DNA of 64,000 bases, taken from positions 639,563-703,562 of the forward strand of contig NZ_HG964937.1 in assembly GCF_000613245.1 (NCBI RefSeq), written 5' to 3'. Within the stretch, counting starts at the first letter, position 1, and each line of letters opens with the position of its first letter. The notes beneath the pieces were generated by a model, which was not told the DNA's origin, ran no database searches, and saw only the letters and a program-made list of their open reading frames with translations. A program made the translations under genes and the position numbers. Source of the DNA: Mycobacterium asiaticum DSM 44297 (GTDB taxonomy: Bacteria > Actinomycetota > Actinomycetes > Mycobacteriales > Mycobacteriaceae). This document shows positions 17,132 through 26,200 of this stretch, in pieces.

Positions 17132-17150
17132 TTAGCGAAGGCTAACATAA
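17132..17150. promoter_or_regulatory. IdeR iron box, divergent acyltransferase / formyltransferase-mbtEFB
   Basis: TTAGCGAAGGCTAACATAA, identical to the box at 16369-16387 and 15/19 to the IdeR consensus. It lies 40 bp upstream of the small leader frame at 17190 and upstream of the reverse-strand acyltransferase gene, so it can control both. Confidence 0.82.
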
Positions 17151-17189
17151 TCTGCTGATGCGGATTGGGTGCCGGAGGGGACCGCAGCG

Positions 17190-17267
17190 GTGACGAATGA
17201 GATGGAGGGGTTCATGGAGGGGTCCGGGGAGGGGTCCATGGAGGGGTCCATGGAGGGAAGTGCCTGA
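17190..17267 (+). CDS. Putative 25-aa repeat leader peptide overlapping the formyltransferase start
   Basis: GTG start 9 nt after GGAGGGG (17174-17180). The frame encodes VTNEMEGFMEGSGEGSMEGS followed by MEGSA and stops with TGA that overlaps the formyltransferase ATG (TGATG). It is built from the 12-bp repeats at 17202-17261, whose length keeps the frame. Translation may be coupled to the next gene, as proposed for the ORF before mbtG. Whether the peptide matters or only the repeated ribosome-binding motifs is open. Confidence 0.4.
   Translation: MTNEMEGFMEGSGEGSMEGSMEGSA
17202..17261 (+). repeat. Five tandem 12-bp units, each carrying a Shine-Dalgarno-like GAGGG
   Basis: Units: ATGGAGGGGTTC, ATGGAGGGGTCC, GGGGAGGGGTCC, ATGGAGGGGTCC, ATGGAGGGAAGT. 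The last one supplies the ribosome site of the formyltransferase ATG at 17267. Four units also begin with ATG in one frame. Copy number may vary between strains. Confidence 0.85.
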
Positions 17268-18226
17268 TGCGTGTCGTGTCGTTCGGATTTCAGACCTGGG
17301 GGCACAAGACCCTGCAGGCCCTCATCGATCTCGGGCACGAAGTCACGCTCGCGGTGACGCACCCGGCCAGCGAACACTCCTACAAGGCGATCTTCTCGGC
17401 GTCTGTCGAGGAGCTGGCGCGCGAGCACGGTATCCCGCTGCATCTGACCGACCGCGTCGACGCCGAAACCATAGACCTGGTCCGCCGCGCCGAACCCGAT
17501 GTCATCGTGGTCAACAGCTGGTACACGTGGATGCCGGCCGAGCTGTACGACCTTCCGCCCCACGGCACCTTGAACCTGCACGATTCGTTGCTACCCAAGT
17601 TCACCGGATTCTCGCCGGTGCTCTGGGCGCTGATTTCCGGCGAGACCGAGTTCGGCCTGACCGTGCACCGGATGGACGACGGCCTGGACACCGGCGACAT
17701 TCTGGTCCAGCGCGCGCTGCCGATCGGGCCGACCGATACCGGCACCGAGCTGGTGATGCGGGGCATGGATTTGATTCCTGGCGCGCTCGCCGAAGCGCTG
17801 AGTGCGCTCGAGTCCGGCGCCGCCGTCTGGCGTCCGCAAAACAAAGCCGAACGGACCTACTACCACAAGCGATCTGAGCGTGACAGCCGCATCGACTGGA
17901 ACTGGCCGGCCGCCGACCTCGAACGGTTCGTGCGCGCGCTGTCGGACCCCTACCCCCGTCCCTTCGCGTTCTACCGCGGCGAGCGGATCGAGGTGCTCGA
18001 AGCCCGGGTCTCCGAGGCCCGATACGGTGGCACCCCGGGCCGGGTGATCGTGCAGGAAGGCGGCGGTGCCGTGGTGTCTGGGCCGGAACCGTTCCGCGGC
18101 CGAAACCACGCGCTGGTGGTCACGCTGGTGCGAACAGCCGACGGCGTCGAGCACAGCGGCGACAAGTTTTTCGCGCGCGGCGGCTATGTGACTTCGGAAA
18201 GCGATTCCTGGCCGCAGGCGGTATGA
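17267..18226 (+). CDS. Formyltransferase (hydroxamate siderophore type, FxbA/CchA-like)
   Basis: Of 319 residues, related to methionyl-tRNA formyltransferase. It should transfer a formyl group from N10-formyl-tetrahydrofolate. Catalytic residues are conserved: Asn103 and His105 in LNLHDSLLP and Asp141 in DDGLDTGDIL, equivalent to the Asn/His/Asp of Fmt. A C-terminal OB-like part follows (ADLERFVRALSDPYPRPFAF). It heads the operon with mbtE, mbtF and mbtB (4-bp ATGA overlap with mbtE) behind an iron box, so it is a siderophore tailoring enzyme rather than housekeeping Fmt. The likely acceptor is N6-hydroxylysine. Comparable enzymes formylate hydroxyornithine in exochelin (FxbA) and coelichelin (CchA). 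Confidence 0.9.
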   Translation: MRVVSFGFQTWGHKTLQALIDLGHEVTLAVTHPASEHSYKAIFSASVEELAREHGIPLHLTDRVDAETIDLVRRAEPDVIVVNSWYTWMPAELYDLPPHGTLNLHDSLLPKFTGFSPVLWALISGETEFGLTVHRMDDGLDTGDILVQRALPIGPTDTGTELVMRGMDLIPGALAEALSALESGAAVWRPQNKAERTYYHKRSERDSRIDWNWPAADLERFVRALSDPYPRPFAFYRGERIEVLEARVSEARYGGTPGRVIVQEGGGAVVSGPEPFRGRNHALVVTLVRTADGVEHSGDKFFARGGYVTSESDSWPQAV

Positions 18227-21200
18227 GAGAGGCAGTGAGACCGACGATGGCACCCGATGCCAAGACCGTGCAGGAGCGTCGCCGTGAGCTGCTGCGCCGC
18301 CGCATCGCCGAGAGCGGCGCGGCCGGAAGCGTGCCCGCGACAGGCGTGGCCGCCCTCGAAGCAGGGCGACGTTACGTTCTGTCCAGCGGTCAGCGCCGGA
18401 TGTGGTTCGTGCAAGCCATGGACACCGCCGATACGACACTGAACATCTGTGTGGCATACCGGTTGACGGGCGCCCTGGATGAGGAGCGGCTGCGGGCCGC
18501 CTTCGGCGAGGTCATCGCGCGCCATACGGTCCTGCGGTCCACCTACGCGGTGGACACCGAGGGCGAGCCGTATCAGGTCTTCTGCGATGACGTTGAAATC
18601 CCTTGGCAGACACACGATATGACGGGACTTGCCGGAAGCGGGCAGACCGTCGAGGCACTGGCTCACCGGGAATTCGGCCGGCCCTTCGATCTCACCAGCG
18701 ATTTGCCGCTGCGGGTCACCCTGCTGCGAACCGGCACCAATGAATCCGTGTTGCTGCTCGTGGTGCATCACATCTGCTGGGATGACGATTCGTGGGCGTT
18801 GTTCTTCGACGAACTGAGTGCGGCCTACAACGCTGGGACGGTCAATGGCCAACCGCCGCAATATGTTGCGGTCGAGGTGCTGGGTCGCGCGGCCACCGAG
18901 GGGGTGGACCCACCGGCCGCCGACCTTGACTACTGGCGCAATAACCTGCTGCCGCTACCCGATCCGCTGCAGCTGCCCGGCGCGTCGTCCCCAAACCCGT
19001 CCAAGCACGCGCAGCGGCGTACCGGGGCGGTGCCGGCCGAGTTGTTTGGTCGGCTCGAGGAGTTCGCCCGTCATCGCTCCGCCACACCGTTCATGGTGCT
19101 GCTCGCCGCCTTTGGCGCACTGATTCGTCGTTACACCGGTGCCGCGGACTTCCTGATCTCGGTGCCGGTCACCGAACGACGAGCCGCCGCCGAGCGCGCG
19201 ATCGGATATTTCGGCAACACCTTGTTGCTGCGCATCGCCGTGCGACCGGAGGACACGTTCAGCTCGTTGGTCGACCGAGTGGCCGAAACGTGTTTGCAGG
19301 CCTTCGCCCGGCAGTCCGTCGGCCTCGATCGCGTGGTGCGCGAGCTGAATCCGGAGCGGACCGCAGGGCGGGACGGGATGGATCGCCTGGTCCGGCTCGG
19401 CTTCAGTATGCGCAAAACCGTCTCCGGGTTGCGCCTCGACGGTGTCAGCACTCGACAACTCGAACTCGGCGCCGTTACCGCACCGGTGCCGCTGGCGCTC
19501 GCGGTGGTGCTCGACCCGGGCGGCATGATGACCGAATTCGAGTATCAGACCGAGGTGCTCTCGAGCGCACTGGTGGATCAGATGCTGTCGCATTACGTGC
19601 AGTTGCTGGACCACGCGTTGCGCGAGCCGGCCCATCGCCTCGCCGCACTCGACCTGCTGGGGCCCGGCGAGCGGGAAGCCGTTCTCGCGCAATCACACGG
19701 TGAGCTCCTCGCCACTCCCGCCGCCACCATGGTGGCCGCGCTGGAAGCGGCGGCCGACGCCGCGCCGGATGGCCTCGCCCTCGTCTCCGACGACGCACAG
19801 CTGACGTATTCGCAGCTGCATGGTCGCGCTAATCGCCTGGCGCGCTGGCTGATCGGCAACGGAATTGGTGCCGAAGACATCGTCGGCCTGCGCATGGCGA
19901 CGTCGATCGAATTCGTCGTCGCCATGTTCGCCGTACTGAAAGCGGGCGCGGCCTATCTGCCGATCGACCCAGCGTTTCCCGAGGACCGCATCGAGTATCT
20001 GATGCGGGATGCGAACCCCGTAATGGTGATCGGGCAGGTCGAATTCGCCGCGGCGGAGAATGCCGCGGCGAGCCTGTCCGACGTCGCGCTCACCGACACC
20101 GATCGGCTGCAGCCGTTGCGGCCCGATCACCTGGCGTACGTGATCTACACCTCCGGTTCCACCGGCCAGCCCAAAGGCGTGGCGGTGCCGCACCACGCGA
20201 TCGCCGAGCACATGGACGGGTTTCTTGCCGAGTGGAGCCTGACCGCCGACGACCGGGTGTTCCAGTCGTCGTCGGTCAGTTTCGACGCCTCACTGATGGA
20301 GATTTTCGCCCCGTTGTCACTCGGAGCGCGGCTGATCGTGCCGAAGCCTAACGCTTTCAACGACATTCCGTATGTCGCCGAGTTGATCAGCCGCCACGGC
20401 GTCACGACCCTGCACATGGTGCCCTCAATGCTGAGCACGCTGTTGCTGCTGCCACAGGTCAGTGAATGGCGGCAGTTGCGCCATGTCCCGGTAGGCGGAG
20501 AGGCGCTGTCCGGGGAGGTGGCCGACAAATTCGCCGGCTACTTCGACGCCAAGTTGCGCAATCACTACGGCCCGACGGAGGCCGTCATCTGTGCGACTCA
20601 CCTGCCCGTGGAGGGGCCACAGGGAACCGGGGTGGTGCCGATCGGCATTCCCAACCGAAATGTCTATACCTACGTACTGGATGAGGAGCTGCAACCCGTG
20701 CCGGCCGAGGTGGTCGGCGAACTGTATCTGGGTGGCGCACAACTGGCGCGCGGCTACTTGGGGCGACCCGCGTTGACCGCGCAGCGATTCGTCGCCGACC
20801 CGTTCAACCCCGGACAGCGGCTGTACCGGACCGGGGATCTGGTCCGCCGCAACGTTTCCGGGAAATTGGAGTTCGTCGGCCGAGCCGACGAACAGGTCAA
20901 GGTCCGGGGTTTCCGCATCGAACTCGGCGAGGTCGAGTCGGTGATCGCCACGCACCCCGCTGTGCGACACTGCATGGTTATCGCCGAAGACACCGAGGTC
21001 GGGCCAAGGCTGGTCGCCTACGTCGTTCCCGGTGGCGGAAACGAATTCGAGCTGGGTGAGATTCACGCCCACGCCGCGGCGGTCCTACCCGAATATATGG
21101 TGCCCACCGCGTTCGGCGTAATCCCAGAGATCCCGATGACGGTGCACGGGAAGCTGGACAAGCGGGCGTTGCCGCCGCCCACCCCGGTCGCGCTTCGCAG

Positions 21201-23211
21201 CTACCGGGAGCCGACCACCGAGGCCGAGCAACGCTTGTGCGCCATCTTCGGGCGGCTGTTCGGTTGTGAGCGGGTGAGCGTCGACGAGTCGTTCTTCGAC
21301 CTGGGTGGTCACTCGCTGCTGGCGGCGCGGCTGGTCGCCTTGATCCGCGCCGAGTTCGACGTCGACTGCAACGTCCGCGCCGTCTTTGATGCCCCCACGC
21401 CGGCGGGATTGGCCGAGCTGCTGGCCGGGCGGTCCGCGGCCGCCCGCCCCGGGCTGTCCCACCAGGTCCGGCCCGAGCGGCCGCCGCTGTCCTACTCGCA
21501 ACTTGCCATGTGGTTCCAGCACCGGATGCGCGGTGCGAACGATGTCTTCAACTTGGCTCTCTCACTTCGCTTCACCGGTCCGTTGAATACCGCGGTGCTC
21601 GCCGACGCGCTCAACGACGTGGTGGCCAGGCACGAGGCGCTGCGCACTTCGTTCGCCGAACACGACGGCATGCCCTATCAATGCGTGCGGCCGGCCCTGA
21701 ACGTTGAGCTCGCCGTCGCCGAGATTGCTGCCGACCAGCTCGACGAGAAGGCCGGCGAACTGCGCCGGCACCTGTTTGACCTGGAGTCGGGGCCGCTGAT
21801 CAGACCCACGTTGTTGGCGCTCGGCCCGGACCAGCATGTGCTCGTGGTGCTGATCCACCACATCGTCACCGATCACAACTCGCTGGGGGTTATCTACGAG
21901 GACCTCGTCAGCGCCTACCGCGCGCGGCTGGCCGGAACGGCGCCACAGTGGGACGCGCTGCCGTTCCAATTCATCGATTACGCACTGTGGCAACGGAACA
22001 CCTTCGATGTGCCGAACGAGTGGGCCAAGGGTGAGCTGAATTACTGGTGCGACGCACTAGCCGGAATGCCCACCGAGCTCTCCCTGGCCGCCGATCATCC
22101 GCGGCCCCCGGTGATCGGCAGGCGCGCTGCGGTGGCGGCCTTCACGCTCCCGGCCGCGCGCCGCGCGGTCCTCAACCGGCTGGCAGACGTGCAGGGTGCC
22201 AGCGAGTTCATGGTCTATCAGGCCGCGCTCGCGGTATTACTACACAAGCTGGGTGCCGGCACCGACATCGCGATCGGTAGTCCGGTGGCGGCCCGCGGTG
22301 AACTGGCCACCGCACAGGTGAACGGGCCATTCGCCAACGTGGTCGCCCTGCGTAATGACCTATCCGGTGACCCGAGCCCGCGCACCGCACTGGTGCGCTC
22401 CCGCGAAGTGGTGCTCGATGCGTTGGCGCATCAGGAGATACCGATCGACCGGCTGGTCGAAGCCCTGAACCCGCCGCGCTCGAGATCGCGCAACCACCCG
22501 CTGTTCCAGAGCTCGATCCACTTCCGGGCAGAGGACTGGGCGCTGGCCCCGCGCGATCTCACCCCCGAAACGACGGTCGTCGCTATTCCGATGGAATTCG
22601 ATGTCTCGTTGCTGGATCTGAACGTCAGCATGAACGTGCTCGCGGACGGCGGGCTCGAGGTACGCATTGTCGCCAACGCCGACCTGTACGAACCCCAGAC
22701 CGTGCACCACATCGCCGAGGCACTCGACGCCGCGCTGGAAGCCTTTGCGAACCAGCCCGATTCGCCGTTGTCGGCACTGCAACTGGCGCCGGCGGAAGTC
22801 ATGGACAAGCTGTTGGCCCCACCGACACCGGCCGGCGCCCGGCCGCAACAACTCGTGGCGGGCGGGTCGCCGGAAACCCTGCGGGCACTCATCGCCCTAC
22901 TGGAGGAACTCCTCGAAATCGACGGTGTCGAACCGGAAGACAACTTCTTCGCGCTCGGCGGTGACAGCATCATCGCCGTCCAGATGTCCGCCCGGGCCAA
23001 CGCGCAGGGACTGGCGCTGGCTCCTGCGATGGTGTTCGAGCACATGACGATCGCCGAGGTGGCCGCGGCTGTCGACAGGGTAGCCGATGCGCCTGCCGGC
23101 CTTGCGGATTCGCACCCCGAGTCGACCGCGACCAGTGCGCCGATGAGCGCATCCGGCCTGGATGCTGACGCGTTGGCGGCGCTCACCGCATCCTGGCAGA
23201 ACCAGGCCTGA
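18223..23211 (+). CDS. mbtE: Nonribosomal peptide synthetase MbtE (C-A-PCP-C-PCP)
   Basis: Of 1662 residues, near the ~1680 of M. tuberculosis MbtE. Domain order: condensation with HHICWDD (182-188), adenylation with TSGSTGQPKG near 643, carrier with Ser1031 in LGGHSLL, second condensation with HHIVTDH (1212-1218; Gly of the usual HHxxxDG is His), and a second carrier with Ser1582 in LGGDSII. No second adenylation domain follows the second C domain. Established role: adds N6-acyl-N6-hydroxylysine to the aryl-oxazoline made on MbtB. The second C-PCP may receive the beta-hydroxy acid from MbtD (inference). By my reading of the A-pocket, the residues at the classic positions include D-A-M-H; I do not derive a substrate from it. 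Confidence 0.93.
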   Translation: MREAVRPTMAPDAKTVQERRRELLRRRIAESGAAGSVPATGVAALEAGRRYVLSSGQRRMWFVQAMDTADTTLNICVAYRLTGALDEERLRAAFGEVIARHTVLRSTYAVDTEGEPYQVFCDDVEIPWQTHDMTGLAGSGQTVEALAHREFGRPFDLTSDLPLRVTLLRTGTNESVLLLVVHHICWDDDSWALFFDELSAAYNAGTVNGQPPQYVAVEVLGRAATEGVDPPAADLDYWRNNLLPLPDPLQLPGASSPNPSKHAQRRTGAVPAELFGRLEEFARHRSATPFMVLLAAFGALIRRYTGAADFLISVPVTERRAAAERAIGYFGNTLLLRIAVRPEDTFSSLVDRVAETCLQAFARQSVGLDRVVRELNPERTAGRDGMDRLVRLGFSMRKTVSGLRLDGVSTRQLELGAVTAPVPLALAVVLDPGGMMTEFEYQTEVLSSALVDQMLSHYVQLLDHALREPAHRLAALDLLGPGEREAVLAQSHGELLATPAATMVAALEAAADAAPDGLALVSDDAQLTYSQLHGRANRLARWLIGNGIGAEDIVGLRMATSIEFVVAMFAVLKAGAAYLPIDPAFPEDRIEYLMRDANPVMVIGQVEFAAAENAAASLSDVALTDTDRLQPLRPDHLAYVIYTSGSTGQPKGVAVPHHAIAEHMDGFLAEWSLTADDRVFQSSSVSFDASLMEIFAPLSLGARLIVPKPNAFNDIPYVAELISRHGVTTLHMVPSMLSTLLLLPQVSEWRQLRHVPVGGEALSGEVADKFAGYFDAKLRNHYGPTEAVICATHLPVEGPQGTGVVPIGIPNRNVYTYVLDEELQPVPAEVVGELYLGGAQLARGYLGRPALTAQRFVADPFNPGQRLYRTGDLVRRNVSGKLEFVGRADEQVKVRGFRIELGEVESVIATHPAVRHCMVIAEDTEVGPRLVAYVVPGGGNEFELGEIHAHAAAVLPEYMVPTAFGVIPEIPMTVHGKLDKRALPPPTPVALRSYREPTTEAEQRLCAIFGRLFGCERVSVDESFFDLGGHSLLAARLVALIRAEFDVDCNVRAVFDAPTPAGLAELLAGRSAAARPGLSHQVRPERPPLSYSQLAMWFQHRMRGANDVFNLALSLRFTGPLNTAVLADALNDVVARHEALRTSFAEHDGMPYQCVRPALNVELAVAEIAADQLDEKAGELRRHLFDLESGPLIRPTLLALGPDQHVLVVLIHHIVTDHNSLGVIYEDLVSAYRARLAGTAPQWDALPFQFIDYALWQRNTFDVPNEWAKGELNYWCDALAGMPTELSLAADHPRPPVIGRRAAVAAFTLPAARRAVLNRLADVQGASEFMVYQAALAVLLHKLGAGTDIAIGSPVAARGELATAQVNGPFANVVALRNDLSGDPSPRTALVRSREVVLDALAHQEIPIDRLVEALNPPRSRSRNHPLFQSSIHFRAEDWALAPRDLTPETTVVAIPMEFDVSLLDLNVSMNVLADGGLEVRIVANADLYEPQTVHHIAEALDAALEAFANQPDSPLSALQLAPAEVMDKLLAPPTPAGARPQQLVAGGSPETLRALIALLEELLEIDGVEPEDNFFALGGDSIIAVQMSARANAQGLALAPAMVFEHMTIAEVAAAVDRVADAPAGLADSHPESTATSAPMSASGLDADALAALTASWQNQA

Positions 23212-23218
23212 CCCGACC

Positions 23219-26200
23219 ATGACCGCCGCGCCGCCGCAGATCGAGGATGTGCTTGCGCTGAGCCCGCTGCAGGAGGGCTTGTTTGCGTTATACCGCCTGG
23301 CCGAAGACGGTCTCGACATCTACACCATGCAGTTGGTGGCCGACATCGACGGACCGCTGGACGTCGCGTTGCTGCGCCGTAGCGCCCAGGCCATGCTGGA
23401 CCGCCACCCGAACCTGCGCGCGGCGTTCTGGGATCGCGACGTCCCGCGGCCGGTGCAGATCGTCCCCGCGCACGCCGAGTTGCCCTGGTCCGAACGGGTC
23501 ACCACGGCAAGCGAACTCGACTCGATCGCCCGCTCGGAACGGCGTCGGCCGTTCGACCTGAGCCGCGGTCCGGCCCTGCGCGTCGTGCTGCTGTCGGTGC
23601 CCGGCGAAACCAGGCGCCGCATGATCTTCACCGCCCACCACATCCTCGTGGACGGTTGGGGACTCGGCATCTTCTTCACCGAGATGCTCGCGGTGTATCA
23701 GGCGGGCGGCTCGACCGACGGCTTACCCGTCCCGCGGCCTTACCGGGACTACATCGCCTGGCTGTCCCGGCAGGACCGCACGGTCGCGACCGCCAAGTGG
23801 ACGGATTATCTGCAGCGTGTCTCCGCGCCGCTCATGGTGGCCGATGGCATACCCACGCCAGCTCACGGTGTGCCCGAAAAGGCGAACCTGCTGCTGCCTT
23901 CCGGCGCCACGGCGCGGCTGCGCCAGTGGGCGGGGCGTAACGGGCTCACGCTCAACACCGCAGTGCTGTTCGCCTGGATCGTGGTGCTCAGCCGGCTCAC
24001 CGACCGGCGCGACGTGGTCTTCGGGACCGTCGTCTCCGGCCGACCCGAGCACCTTACCGGCGTCGAGACCATGGTCGGGATGTTCATCAACACCGTCCCG
24101 GTGGTGCATCAACTCAGCTGCACCAGCCCCGTGGTCGAACAATGCAGAGGGCTGCAGCGGGAATCCTCTTCGTTGCGTGACATCGGTTACCTCAGCCTGT
24201 CCGAGCTACAGCGGGCGCACGGTCACGGCAGCCTCTTCGACACGCTGTTCGTGTTCGAGAATGCGCCACTCGAGGATGCCGTCCGGCCGGTCACCACCGC
24301 GGACGGAACGCGCTTCACCCCCGTGGAAGGGGAAAGCCTGACCCACTACCCGCTCACAGTGGTCTCGCACCTGATCGAGGACACGTTGATTGTGGTCGTC
24401 GAGGCGATTCGTGAAGCGTTGCCGCATATTTCGCCTGCGCAACTGTGCGAGCGACTGGTCTCGGTGTTACGGCAGCTGCCCGACATCGGGGAGCAGAGTC
24501 CCGACACGTTGAACGTTCTCACCGCCGCGGAACGAGCCGAGTTGGACGAGCTTGCCGCCATCCCGGTACCGGCGACGGAGCAATCGGTGTGGCAGAGCTT
24601 CGAGCGGCAGGCCCGTGCCACGCCGGACGCGGTCGCGTTGACGAGCGGTGACGGGGTGCGCTACACCTACGCCGAACTGCATGCCGAGGCGGCTCGGCTG
24701 GCCTGCGAGTTGGCCCGGCAGGGTGTGGATCCGGAAACCGTTGTCGCGCTGGTGTTGCCACGCTCGGTTCACTCGGTGGTCGCAATTCTGGCGGTGCTCG
24801 CCGCCGGGGGTGCCTACCTGCCCATCGACGTCGGACTGCCAGAAGTCCGCATCGATTCCCAGCTGCGGCAGGCCAACCCGGTGCTGGCGATCACGCAAAC
24901 CGGTCATGCGCAGCGGATCTGCGGGCGGCTACCCACCCTGATGCTCGACGATCCCGCCGTGGCGCAACGTCTCCGGCAGTACGACCCCGTCGCGCCCCCG
25001 GTCCGTCGTCATCCAGAACACAGCGCCTACGTCATCTTCACCTCCGGCTCCACCGGTGAGCCCAAGGGCGTCGTCGGCACCAACGGCGCGCTGCTGAGCT
25101 ATTACGCCGACCACCGCGACCGCGTCTACCGGCCCGCCGCAACGCGGTTGCGGCGTCCGTTGCGAATCGCTCATGCGTGGTCGTTCAGCTTCGACGCGTC
25201 ATGGCAGCCCATGGTCGGCCTGCTCGACGGCCACGGTGTACACCTGTTCGACGCGGAGGAGATGCGCGACGCGGACCGGTTGGTGCGGGGTCTGGCCGAC
25301 TTCGGCGTCGACATGATCGACACCACCCCGTCGATGTTCGTTCAACTGCGGGCCGCCGGCCTGGCCGAACGCAACCTGTCCGTGCTGGCGCTCGGCGGCG
25401 AGGCGATCGACGCCACATTGTGGCGACAACTACGCGAATTGGCACCGACCGCGGTTCACAACTGTTACGGGCCTACCGAGACGACGGTCGAGGCGGTGGT
25501 GGCCGCAGTCAACGAGTACGCGGCGCCGACGATCGGCACGGTCAATTCCGGAACCTTCGGCTATGTATTGGATTCGGAGTTACGCGTGGTGCCTCACGGT
25601 GTGGTGGGGGAGCTGTACCTGTCGGGGGCGCAGCTGGCCCGCGGTTACGTCGGCCAGCCCGCACTGACGGCGGCGCGCTTCGTAGCGGATCCGTTCCGCC
25701 CCGGCCGGCGCATGTACCGCACCGGGGACCTGGTGCGTCGGCTGCCGCACGGCGGCTACGCCTACCTGGGGCGGGAAGACGACCAGGTCAAGATCCGGGG
25801 CTACCGCGTGGAGGTCGGGGAGATCGAGTCCGCACTGCGCAATCAGCCCGAGGTGCACGACGCGGCAGTGTCCGTCCTGCGCCGCGAATCCGGCCCGATC
25901 CTGGTGGGCTTCGTTGTCTGGCAACAGAACTCGGAATCTGATCCGGCCCGCCTGCGCGCCGCGCTCACCGAGCACCTGCCAACCTACATGATCCCGGCCA
26001 GGATCGTGGCCTTGCCACGGCTGCCGGTGAATGCCAACGGCAAGCTCGATGGAGCTGCGCTGGATCGGCTGGCGCACGACGCCCTGACTTCTGTGACGGT
26101 GGGCGGCGCGGCGGCGTCCACCGACACCGAACGGGCGTTGTGCGAGATATTCGCCGAACAGTTCAGTGGCGTGATGCCACATATCGACGACGACTTCTTC

